From the NCBI GenBank assembly GCA_029551145.1, contig JAKPGA010000017.1, forward strand, positions 1-64,000: DNA of 64,000 bases. Direction: 5' to 3'. Of the stretch, positions 16,580-24,015 are shown piece by piece. Each line of letters begins with the position of its first letter. Position 1 is the first letter of the stretch. Source of the stretch: Thermotogota bacterium. GTDB lineage: Bacteria > Thermotogota > Thermotogae > Thermotogales > DSM-5069. Under the pieces are notes generated by a model, which was given only the letters and a program-made list of their open reading frames with translations, was not told the origin of the DNA and searched no databases. Position numbers and translations under genes: made by a program.

Positions 16580-18034
16580 TCAAATCAAACCAGAGTATTT
16601 CGCCACGATCTCAATCAGCTTCACAAGTCCTCTCACAGCAAGTCTTGCCTTGTCCTCGATTATGTCACCGTTTTCATCGGTTGTACCAAGACCAAGTGAG
16701 ATGAATATATTTGCATCGTATGCAATTGTCTGTATGATTCCCATGGCATCCGTTCCTGACTGCAGTATATTAGTACCTGCGTACATATCTTCAATTGAGA
16801 ATATTGGGAATGGAACACCTTTTTCCCAGCAATCGTCATAATTCACTTCAACAGCTCCAGAGTTGTAACTCTTGGAAATCTTGAATATGTGTTTTATTCT
16901 GCTGTCGAGCTTGGAGAATTCTTCGACGGTTATTTCGTAAAGTCTGTCAACACCTGCTTTGTATTTGTCTGCCTTCTGTCTGAGTGCCTTGAGGGCAGCA
17001 ATTGCACCGGCCAATGATTCCTTTCCTGGGTCGAAGGTCACGTAAGCAGCTTTACCATAAGAAGACCATGTACCACTTCTATCACCGTGTGTTCCCATCG
17101 CTCGTCTGATAGGAACCATCACATCTTCACGTCCAATTATCAATCCGCAGGTGGGTGCTCCCGCCGCTTTGTCCATGCTGTACGTCATGACCCAGGCTCC
17201 GGTTTTCCTTGGATCTGTCCCTATGAATGGGACACCCCAAGCGTTGTCAACGATGTAAGGAACGTTGTAGTGATTTGCAAGTTCACCGATCTTCTTCTGA
17301 AGTATTGGTGCACCATCTTTATCCTTTTCTCCATAGCCATAACCAACGGTGTCATAACCAAGCGATGAAAATCCACCGAGCGTATCTGCATATCTCTCTG
17401 CGTATTCTTTCAGTCTGTTCGCCGTGCCCTCAGCGTCTACACCACTGAGTAAAATAACCGGGTGATACTTGATTCCGTGAACAGGATACCTTCCTCCGAC
17501 CATTGGGACTATAACAGTATCGACATTTTCCAGTCTCTTTCCGTAAAAGCCTAGTTCTCCAGCGGTGCAACCTCTGTCTGCGAATATATCTTTGTATTGA
17601 GGTGGGATAGGTCTCCCATAACCACCGTGGTGATGCAGGTGTTTCTCGTAAGGAATGATGTATCTGCTTCTGTACTTTTCGCCTCTGCCCGTGAACGGTG
17701 GAGAAACAAGGACATCGAAACTCAGCCAGAGCGCCGCTTCACAAGTGCTGACAAGCAATGCATCGTAGTCATCCCCGTAATAATCCTTGACGATGTCTCT
17801 GATCTCATCCGCGAATACCTTGTTTGGAATAACCTCTCTTGCGACTTTGCTGATAGCCTCGTCGACCTCTTTTGTGATCAAACCGTGGCACCCAGATATA
17901 GCACCCGTCAAGCCAAACTTACCGCGCCATTCCTGTGGTATACCTATTTCGTCGGCTGCCTTTCTCGCTTCTTCAAAGATCTTGGGCATTGATTGCTTAA
18001 GATGCCTGTAAAGATGATACTTGTTTTTGAACAT
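16580..18034 (-). CDS. PLP-dependent fold-type I enzyme, function unknown
   Basis: A 484-aa aminotransferase-fold protein. PYIVDNAWGVPFIG holds the Asp that pairs with the pyridine nitrogen, and VMTYSMDKAAGAPT holds the probable Schiff-base lysine (about residue 288). CEAALWLSFDVLVSPP fits the cofactor phosphate region. The general look is SelA/SepSecS-like rather than a typical aminotransferase. It lies 16 bases after a 143-aa conserved gene and before the amino-acid oxidase. Inference: a lyase, transferase or thiolase step, perhaps standing in for the PLP-dependent 2-amino-4-oxopentanoate thiolase of ornithine fermentation. Family certain, reaction unknown. Confidence 0.75.
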   Translation of the reverse strand: MFKNKYHLYRHLKQSMPKIFEEARKAADEIGIPQEWRGKFGLTGAISGCHGLITKEVDEAISKVAREVIPNKVFADEIRDIVKDYYGDDYDALLVSTCEAALWLSFDVLVSPPFTGRGEKYRSRYIIPYEKHLHHHGGYGRPIPPQYKDIFADRGCTAGELGFYGKRLENVDTVIVPMVGGRYPVHGIKYHPVILLSGVDAEGTANRLKEYAERYADTLGGFSSLGYDTVGYGYGEKDKDGAPILQKKIGELANHYNVPYIVDNAWGVPFIGTDPRKTGAWVMTYSMDKAAGAPTCGLIIGREDVMVPIRRAMGTHGDRSGTWSSYGKAAYVTFDPGKESLAGAIAALKALRQKADKYKAGVDRLYEITVEEFSKLDSRIKHIFKISKSYNSGAVEVNYDDCWEKGVPFPIFSIEDMYAGTNILQSGTDAMGIIQTIAYDANIFISLGLGTTDENGDIIEDKARLAVRGLVKLIEIVAKYSGLI

Positions 18035-18050
18035 GCAAAATCCCTCCCTT

Positions 18051-18482
18051 TCAGTCTCTTGTGAAATAGATCAAATCATTTAGATTCAGATTCATTTCTT
18101 CGCCACTCAAAAGTTGGTCTGTGGCTATGACTATGTTCTGATGGTTTGGCATGTGGGTTTCATCAAAACCTGCCAGCGTGCCGATACATTTACCACTTGC
18201 GAGCCTGACCTTATCTTTGAAAACTATCACACCGGGGTTTATTATCTCCACAAAAGCCAGATAAGCTATTTTGTTGACATTTTTCCCAGGTGCTGCTTGT
18301 TCATCTGTCAAAATCAATTCGTGGATCTCGCCATTTCTCAGAGCCCTCGACCAAGGAGATATGAGAGACAGGTTTCTGTTATCCATCTTCCCGCGGAGCA
18401 CTGCAACTACCCTTCCAACAACCGTTGCTTTCTTAGCGTATGGATCGTTCTTGACCATTCCGGCCGCATAGGGATCTGTCAT
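18051..18482 (-). CDS. Conserved 143-aa protein (possibly DUF6917)
   Basis: A soluble, strand-rich protein with no signal peptide. Distinct motifs are NGEIHELILTDE (about 50-62), AYLAFVEI and near the end GFDETHMPNHQNIVI, where two histidines and acidic residues could bind metal. I recall a domain of unknown function (DUF6917) with this ending, but did not search. It lies between RidA and the PLP enzyme with gaps of 6 and 16 bases, so it may be a partner subunit of the PLP enzyme. No function claimed. Confidence 0.6.
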   Translation of the reverse strand: MTDPYAAGMVKNDPYAKKATVVGRVVAVLRGKMDNRNLSLISPWSRALRNGEIHELILTDEQAAPGKNVNKIAYLAFVEIINPGVIVFKDKVRLASGKCIGTLAGFDETHMPNHQNIVIATDQLLSGEEMNLNLNDLIYFTRD

Positions 18483-18488
18483 TCACAT

Positions 18489-18872
18489 TCACTCCTTGAC
18501 CGCGATGACTTCGATCTCAACCTGTGCGCCTTTTGGCAAACCAGCCACTTGAACAAAGGATCTTGCCGGTTTGTGATCACCAAAATACTGGCTGTAAACT
18601 TCGTTGACCGCGGTAAAGTTAGCAAGATCTGTGACGAAAACCGTTGCTTTCACCACGTTCTTGAGATCGCAGCCACTTGCTTTGAGAATGGCTCTTATGT
18701 TTTCGAAAACCCTTGAAGCTTGTTTTTTGATATCTCCATTCACCAAATCACCAGTTGCTGGATCGAGTGGAATTTGCCCAGAGACAAAAACAAACCCATT
18801 GGCCTCGATTCCCTGAGAATATGGACCTATCGCCTTTGGTGCTTGGTCCGTGCTGATTGTTCTCACATGCAT
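18489..18872 (-). CDS. ridA: RidA/YjgF family enamine/imine deaminase
   Basis: About 127 aa. It starts MHVRTISTDQAPKAIGPYSQ, with the diagnostic signature around ARSFVQVAGLPKGAQVEIEVIA, where the arginine binds the substrate carboxylate. RidA hydrolyses reactive 2-aminoacrylate and other imines formed by PLP enzymes and amino-acid oxidases, both encoded just downstream. ATG at 18872 follows AAGGAGG; the longer frame to 18980 overlaps the regulator and is not used. Confidence 0.92.
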   Translation of the reverse strand: MHVRTISTDQAPKAIGPYSQGIEANGFVFVSGQIPLDPATGDLVNGDIKKQASRVFENIRAILKASGCDLKNVVKATVFVTDLANFTAVNEVYSQYFGDHKPARSFVQVAGLPKGAQVEIEVIAVKE

Positions 18873-18879
18873 TCCTCCT

Positions 18880-19551
18880 TTACACAATGTTGGCGTTGGA
18901 TTTGTCTCTTGCTTCGCGAAGATATGCGTAAATGGTGAACTTAGAATTTCCCATTTCCTTTGCGAGTAAATCGACGGCACCCTTGAGCAAGAAAAAGCCT
19001 TTTTCGTCCAGTTTCCTCAAAACCATGATTTTCTCTTCTTTGGTCGCATATCTCAAAGGTTTACCTGTCAAGGATTTAATTTCCTGTATAGCTTCACTGA
19101 GAAGTTCCTCGACTCTGCTCGCGAATTTCTCATGATTTGCTCCGGCGAGTTCTTCTAATCTCTGGAAAGACAGATGCTGATCGATCACCTGCTTGAACAT
19201 AGAGATTTTGGTGGTATCAAAGTTGATGCATAGAAAGCCTATGATTTTATCACTCTCGTCGCGTATGAATATCGTCGTCGAGCGCAGAATTCTGCCATCG
19301 GAAGTTGTCGTCATGTAATTTGGTACTACATCGACGTTTCTGAATCTTTCAGATTTCAGTATGTACAATCCAAGATCCGTTAGTGGTGCTCCAACCTTTC
19401 TTCCTGTGACATGTCCGTTCTCGATGGCTATTACGGAATGCTCTGGATCGGTTATGTCGTGAAGGACTATCTCGTAATCTGGACCCAACATCTGTGCGAG
19501 TCCCTTAGTGACAGGTATGAAAGCCTTCAAAACAGGATGAATTTTTTTCAT
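18880..19551 (-). CDS. DauR/YheO-type transcriptional regulator
   Basis: A 223-aa regulator with an N-terminal YheO-like PAS domain (residues ~5-120; LGPDYEIVLHDITDPEHSVIAIENGHVTGR, given in short as the LHDITDPEHSV signature) and a C-terminal HTH_22 helix-turn-helix (about 155-218; AVDLLAKEMGNSKFTIYAYL). DauR of this family controls D-arginine use. It is the first gene of the minus-strand amino-acid run, and an inverted repeat overlies its promoter, so it probably regulates itself and the whole run. The effector is unknown; a D- or diamino acid fits the neighbours. Confidence 0.85.
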   Translation of the reverse strand: MKKIHPVLKAFIPVTKGLAQMLGPDYEIVLHDITDPEHSVIAIENGHVTGRKVGAPLTDLGLYILKSERFRNVDVVPNYMTTTSDGRILRSTTIFIRDESDKIIGFLCINFDTTKISMFKQVIDQHLSFQRLEELAGANHEKFASRVEELLSEAIQEIKSLTGKPLRYATKEEKIMVLRKLDEKGFFLLKGAVDLLAKEMGNSKFTIYAYLREARDKSNANIV

Positions 19552-19571
19552 CTTTTCAACCCTCCTCTATC

Positions 19572-19611
19572 ATACAAAAATTTGTATACCAATACAATAG
19601 TTTTTTGCCAA
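19572..19611 (-). promoter_or_regulatory. Promoter and operator of the amino-acid catabolic run
   Basis: On the minus strand TTGGCA (19611-19606), a 17-base spacer and TATACA (19588-19583) form a near-consensus promoter about 32 bases before the regulator ATG. A perfect inverted repeat ATACAAA-AA-TTTGTAT (19572-19587) covers the -10 box and start point, as expected of a repressor or autoregulatory site. Confidence 0.65.
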
Positions 19612-19753
19612 TGATACAATAATTTGCAACAAGCAAGATAGAAAACTGCGGTGGTTTTTCGGTGAAAATCAACCAGTGTGCCAGTATTTTACTGAAAATG
19701 ACCAATTTTGGTACACAGTTAACAATAGCTGTTCGTCAACCAAATTGTATACC
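19582..19753. promoter_or_regulatory. Divergent intergenic region with repeated TTGTATACC motif
   Basis: The 233-base gap between the DauR-type gene and the plus-strand LUD gene carries TTGTATACC twice on the plus strand (19582-19590 and 19745-19753), one next to each divergent gene. Several further TACAAT/ATTGTA half-sites lie at 19593-19620. This suggests one regulator serves both sides. No clear -35/-10 pair was found for the LUD gene. Confidence 0.45.
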
Positions 19754-19784
19754 TGTGAGATAATATATAAAGAGGAGTGATCGA

Positions 19785-20417
19785 ATGAGAGAAGAGCTTT
19801 ACAAATTCAAATACAGATCTCTGTGTGAAAAAATAAAGCCAGTTCTTGAAAAGAAAGCCTTCGAAGTACATGTGGTGGAAAATGCCCAACAAGCGAAAGA
19901 GCTTGTTGAAAAACTGATACCGCAGGGCAGTGTTGTTAGCTCTGGTGGATCTCTCACTTTGAGCGACTCAGGAATACTCGATCTTTTAAGGAGCGGAAAA
20001 TACAAATTTCTGGATCGGTACAATTCACCTGACAGAAGAAAGACAGAGCTTGAAGCCTTTGACTGCGATTATTATCTTTGTAGTGCAAACGCTGTTACGA
20101 TGAATGGTGAACTTGTTTTCATGGATGGCTTTGGTAACAGGGTAGCTGCAATAACATACGGACCAAAAAACGTTGTCTTGATTGTGAGCGCAAATAAAAT
20201 CGTTGAAAATCTTGAAGCAGCAAGAGAAAGAATCAGATACATAACACCCATGAATGCAAAGAGACTTTCTCTGTCAACTCCCTGCGCCACAACAGGAATC
20301 TGCCAAGATTGTGATTCACCACAGAGAATCTGCAGGCATTTTCATGTCGTATATGACTCACGAAATCTGCCAAAAAGGATAAAGGTAATCTTAGTGCTTG
20401 AAGAGCTTGGATTGTGA
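19785..20417 (+). CDS. LUD domain protein (LutB/LutC-like)
   Basis: A 210-aa LUD-domain protein (PF02589, formerly DUF162). Marks are PQGSVVSSGGSLTLSDSGIL (residues 46-65), CSANAVTMNGELVFMDGFGNRVAAI and YGPKNVVLIVSANKIV. Cysteines in STPCATTGICQDCDSPQRIC near the C-terminus resemble a metal or cluster site. LUD proteins occur in lactate-oxidation complexes and alone in many anaerobes with unknown role. GAGGAG lies 8 bases before ATG. First gene of a plus-strand operon with an M20 peptidase. Confidence 0.85.
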   Translation: MREELYKFKYRSLCEKIKPVLEKKAFEVHVVENAQQAKELVEKLIPQGSVVSSGGSLTLSDSGILDLLRSGKYKFLDRYNSPDRRKTELEAFDCDYYLCSANAVTMNGELVFMDGFGNRVAAITYGPKNVVLIVSANKIVENLEAARERIRYITPMNAKRLSLSTPCATTGICQDCDSPQRICRHFHVVYDSRNLPKRIKVILVLEELGL

Positions 20418-20427
20418 GGAGATTGAC

Positions 20428-21507
20428 GTGGAAGAAAAGTGGCTGAAACTGTATGAGAAACTCGTCAACACCGACACCGGTTTTGATATAGATCTTTCGA
20501 CTAAACTGAAAAGAACATCTTTCATCGCTGAGATACTTCGGAAAATGGGTTTTGAGGTTCACCAAGAAGAAGCGGCGCATGTAGCATTGATTGGAAGAGA
20601 ACCATATTTGACTCTGATAGGACACCTTGACACGGTTTTCAAAGAAGGAGAATCTCAAAGAAGACCATTTCAAATAAAAGAAGACTTGGTTTATGGACCT
20701 GGCGCTGCAGATATGAAGGGTGGAATCGTAACATTACTTGCAACTTGTGAACTTGCAAGAAAGGCTGGCATTGATAATCTCTGTGTGATACTCAACGTTG
20801 ATGAAGAACTCGGTTCAAAAACAAGTAGGACAACCTTCTACAAATACGCGAGCAAGAGTAAGTGTTGTCTTTCCTTTGAACCCGGTGGTGTAAATGGTGA
20901 AGTTGTAGCAAGTAGAAAAGGTATAGTCTCTATGAACCTCACTGTCAAAGGAAAGAAAGGCCACGCCTCAAGGCTCAATGAAGGTGCAAATGCACTGGTG
21001 GAAGCATGTCGAAAGATAGACAAGATATATTCTTTAAACGGTGTTTTTGGTGATCTGACGCTTAATCCAACCATAATGAATGCAGGAGAAAAATCGAATA
21101 TCACACCAGATCTGTGCAACGCATACTTCGATGTGCGATTTTCCACAAAACAAGATCTTGAAGACTGCAAAAAGAAGATCGCAGAGATATGCTCGACCAG
21201 TTCGATAGAAGGTACCGCTTGTGAGTTCAGCTTTCAGGAACGAAGACCAGCCATGGAATTTCATGAACAGATGAAAATCGCTCTTGAAAAGGCATTCCAG
21301 AGGATTGGTAATAGGTTTGAACTGCAGCACTCGAGTGGAGGTGCGGATAGTGCCTTTTTCCATGAATTAGGTGTTCCGGCAATCGATGGACTTGGCATAA
21401 CTGGAGGCAGATTCCACTCAGAAGAAGAGTATGCGATTTTGGACAGTTTTGAACCAAGGGTTTTGCTGTCATTGGAACTTCTGCGGCATTTCGCTCAAAA
21501 GAGGTGA
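20428..21507 (+). CDS. M20 family metallopeptidase (carboxypeptidase G2/ArgE-like)
   Basis: About 359 aa. Zinc-site motifs are visible: LIGHLDTVF (His and catalytic Asp), GPGAADMKGGI (bridging Asp), VDEELGSKTS (general-base and metal Glu), FEPGG and the C-terminal RFHSEEEY His. The lid domain begins at KGKKGHASR. Such enzymes remove an N-acyl or aminoacyl group from amino acids or peptides. GTG at 20428 is preferred, 6 bases after GAGGAG; the in-frame ATG at 20398 would overlap the LUD gene. The substrate may be an N-acylated amino acid feeding the adjacent catabolic run (inference). Confidence 0.88.
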   Translation: MEEKWLKLYEKLVNTDTGFDIDLSTKLKRTSFIAEILRKMGFEVHQEEAAHVALIGREPYLTLIGHLDTVFKEGESQRRPFQIKEDLVYGPGAADMKGGIVTLLATCELARKAGIDNLCVILNVDEELGSKTSRTTFYKYASKSKCCLSFEPGGVNGEVVASRKGIVSMNLTVKGKKGHASRLNEGANALVEACRKIDKIYSLNGVFGDLTLNPTIMNAGEKSNITPDLCNAYFDVRFSTKQDLEDCKKKIAEICSTSSIEGTACEFSFQERRPAMEFHEQMKIALEKAFQRIGNRFELQHSSGGADSAFFHELGVPAIDGLGITGGRFHSEEEYAILDSFEPRVLLSLELLRHFAQKR

Positions 21508-21511
21508 TCAT

Positions 21512-22894
21512 ATGAAATTTGTAGATACAACGTTGAGAGATGGGCATCAATCTCTTATAGCCACCAGAATGTCTACAAAAGATATGTTACCAGCGCTCGA
21601 CGCTATGGACAAAGTTGGTTTCTATTCCATGGAAATGTGGGGTGGGGCCACCTTCGACGTGGCAGTGAGATTTTTGAATGAAGATCCATGGGAAAGACTC
21701 AGAAAGATTAGAGAAAATGTGAAGAACACAAAACTACAGATGCTTCTTCGCGGACAGAATCTGGTTGGCTACCGCCACTACGCAGACGATACAGTGAGGC
21801 TCTTTGTTAGAAAGATGATCGAGAACGGTATAGACATAATAAGGATTTTCGATGCTCTGAATGATGAAAGAAATCTCTTCATCGCCATCGATGAAGCTAA
21901 GAAGACGAAGGTACATATTCAGGGAGCCATTTCCTACACAGTCAGTCCGGTGCATACACTGGACTACTATCTAAGTTATGCGAGAAAATTGGTAGAACTT
22001 GGGGTCGATTCGATCTGCATAAAGGACATGGCTGGACTGTTGACTCCGAAAGAGGCGTACGAGCTTGTAAGATCTCTGAAGGAGCATTTCTCACTACCTG
22101 TAGATGTCCACTCACACTGCACCTGTGGTCTTGCAATTGCAACTTATCAAGCTGCTGTAGATGCTGGTGCGGACATAATAGATACAGCCCTTTCTCCATT
22201 TGCGCTTGGCACTTCTCAACCTCCTTTTGAGCCATTTTATTATTCTCTGAGCAAGCAGGGAATAGTGCCACCCCCAGACTGGGAGACACTGAATTTTTTG
22301 ATCGAACATTTCACAAAGGTGAGAGAAAAATACTCAGCTTACGACGTGAAGATGACCACGATCGATCCAAAGATACTCTATGCGCAAGTTCCCGGTGGAA
22401 TGTACTCAAACATGGTCAAACAGCTCCAAGAACAAAAGATGTCTCACAAAATGAAGGAAGTACTTGAAGAAATCCCAAGAGTTCAGAAAGACCTTGGCTA
22501 TCCACCACTCGTTACGCCAACAAGCCAGATAGTTGGTGTTCAAGCAGTTTTGAATGTGATGACAGGTGAAAGATACTCAAAGGTGACCAAAGAGGTGAAA
22601 GAGTACGTGAGGGGATTCTACGGTCGACCACCGGCACCCATCGATCCAGACTTGGTGAGAAAGATACTCGGTGATGAGAAACCAATCGATGTACGACCTG
22701 GAGAAATCATTCCAGCGGAGATAGAAAGATCAAGAAAGGAACTCGGTCTACTCGCCAAGACCGATGAAGATGTCCTGATATACACCATTCTTGGAGAAGT
22801 GGGAAAGAAATACCTGCAAAAGCGTTATATTGACCAACTGAAGGTTGATTTCGATTTAGTGAAGGAATTTGAGGCGCCTGTCTATCCTGTATGA
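21512..22894 (+). CDS. oadA: Oxaloacetate decarboxylase alpha/pyruvate carboxylase B-type carboxyltransferase
   Basis: A ~460-aa HMGL-like carboxyltransferase. KFVDTTLRDGHQSLIATRM opens the TIM barrel, CIKDMAGLLTP carries the carboxyltransferase lysine and VDVHSHCTCGLAIATY the metal-binding histidines; a PYC_OADA domain follows (about 290-440). There is no biotinyl domain, so the biotin carrier must be a separate protein. It transfers carboxylate between oxaloacetate or another acyl donor and biotin. ATG at 21512 is preceded by GAGGTGA, 4 bases after the peptidase stop. Confidence 0.9.
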   Translation: MKFVDTTLRDGHQSLIATRMSTKDMLPALDAMDKVGFYSMEMWGGATFDVAVRFLNEDPWERLRKIRENVKNTKLQMLLRGQNLVGYRHYADDTVRLFVRKMIENGIDIIRIFDALNDERNLFIAIDEAKKTKVHIQGAISYTVSPVHTLDYYLSYARKLVELGVDSICIKDMAGLLTPKEAYELVRSLKEHFSLPVDVHSHCTCGLAIATYQAAVDAGADIIDTALSPFALGTSQPPFEPFYYSLSKQGIVPPPDWETLNFLIEHFTKVREKYSAYDVKMTTIDPKILYAQVPGGMYSNMVKQLQEQKMSHKMKEVLEEIPRVQKDLGYPPLVTPTSQIVGVQAVLNVMTGERYSKVTKEVKEYVRGFYGRPPAPIDPDLVRKILGDEKPIDVRPGEIIPAEIERSRKELGLLAKTDEDVLIYTILGEVGKKYLQKRYIDQLKVDFDLVKEFEAPVYPV

Positions 22895-23697
22895 TAATTG
22901 GAACAGGTGTCGACATTGTGAGAATCGAAAGAATAGATGAAAATATCAGTAGAAGAATTCTTGGTGCAAGGGAACTCCAAGAATTTGAACAGATCAAAGA
23001 CAAAAAGACCTACCTCGCCAGTCATTTTGTGGCAAAGGAAGCGTTTTTCAAAGCCATTGGTACAGGTATAAGAGAATACTCCTTCACAGACATCGAGATC
23101 ACCCATGACAAACTTGGCAAACCCTTGTACGTTTTCCACAAGGATTTTTCTTTCAACTTCGCTCATTTGAGTATTACGCATGACTCATTGGCTATTGCAC
23201 AGGTAATTCTCGAAAAACTCCACGGGAAGATCTACATTGCCATGGGCTCAAACATCGGCAACAGATTAAAGAACATCCAGAGGGCGTGCGATCTACTTTG
23301 TGAGTTTGGAATCGATATTTTAAGAAAATCGTCGATCTATGAAACAAAACCATATGGCGTGACAGATCAACCAGATTTTCTCAACTGTGCCATCGAGATA
23401 GATACCACACTGGCACCACACAGTCTTCTGATGACACTTTTGCAGATAGAAAAACTCATGGGCAGAACAAGAGAAAAGCGGTGGGGACCAAGAATAATAG
23501 ATCTGGACATACTCTTGTTTGGCAATCTACTGTATGAATCTGAAGACCTATCGATACCTCATTACGATATGCTCAACAGGCAGTTTGTGATACTTCCGCT
23601 TTTGGAGATTGGAGTCATTGATCATCCAGTGTATGGAGATCTGAAAAGGTTTCTGAAAGAAGGTGAAGAATGCAGAATGATTACGAACAAGTGGTGA
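22891..23697 (+). CDS. Fusion of holo-ACP synthase (AcpS) and HPPK (FolK)
   Basis: One uninterrupted 268-aa frame holds two enzymes. Residues 1-108 are AcpS, with GVDIV (metal Asp) and FVAKEAFFKAIGTG (metal Glu, CoA site), slightly shorter than typical AcpS. Residues ~112-268 are 6-hydroxymethyl-7,8-dihydropterin pyrophosphokinase: IYIAMGSNIGNR and the signature KRWGPRIIDLDIL. AcpS puts 4'-phosphopantetheine on acyl carrier protein; HPPK is a folate-pathway step. The start overlaps the upstream stop (ATGA). The two activities share no pathway, so the fusion is unusual. Confidence 0.9.
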   Translation: MIIGTGVDIVRIERIDENISRRILGARELQEFEQIKDKKTYLASHFVAKEAFFKAIGTGIREYSFTDIEITHDKLGKPLYVFHKDFSFNFAHLSITHDSLAIAQVILEKLHGKIYIAMGSNIGNRLKNIQRACDLLCEFGIDILRKSSIYETKPYGVTDQPDFLNCAIEIDTTLAPHSLLMTLLQIEKLMGRTREKRWGPRIIDLDILLFGNLLYESEDLSIPHYDMLNRQFVILPLLEIGVIDHPVYGDLKRFLKEGEECRMITNKW

Positions 23698-23990
23698 AGC
23701 AAATACTTTCAATAGAACAGCAGTTAGACAATCTGATAGAAAATCAGCAGTATGAACAGTTGCTACCACTCCTTGAAAGGCGCGAGCAGATTATCAGATC
23801 TCTCGAAAACATAGACCCACAGCTTGCAAACTCCATAATGCAATCAGACCAGAAAAGAATTGAAAAAATAAAAACTCAAATGCAGAAACTTGCCAACGAT
23901 GCGATAGAAATGAAAAGATCTCAAACAGCTATCAAAAGCTACAAAGATTTCACCCAAGCTCAGGGTACAAGATTAGACAAAAAGATGTGA
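23670..23990 (+). CDS. FliT-like small helical protein, possible flagellar chaperone
   Basis: A 106-aa helical, charged protein, predicted coiled coil over most of its length (VKQILSIEQQLDNLIENQQ, LLPLLERREQIIRSL). Size, ERREQII segment and pattern resemble FliT-type flagellar export chaperones. No flagellar gene is adjacent, so the call is tentative. Its start overlaps the AcpS-FolK gene by 28 bases. Confidence 0.5.
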   Translation: MQNDYEQVVKQILSIEQQLDNLIENQQYEQLLPLLERREQIIRSLENIDPQLANSIMQSDQKRIEKIKTQMQKLANDAIEMKRSQTAIKSYKDFTQAQGTRLDKKM

Positions 23991-23991
23991 A

Positions 23992-24013
23992 AAAGGGCGC
24001 TACCGCGCCCTTT
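23992..24013. terminator. Bidirectional rho-independent terminator
   Basis: A perfect 9-bp stem AAAGGGCGC/GCGCCCTTT with loop TACC, T-run on the plus side and A-run (T on minus) on the other, lies between the converging FliT-like and glutamate dehydrogenase genes. Confidence 0.92.
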
Positions 24014-24015
24014 TT

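Noticed and set aside
16580-18034. OrtB-type 2-amino-4-oxopentanoate thiolase
   Set aside because: OrtB is a threonine-synthase-like fold-type II PLP enzyme; this protein has fold-type I motifs, so at most it is a functional analogue.
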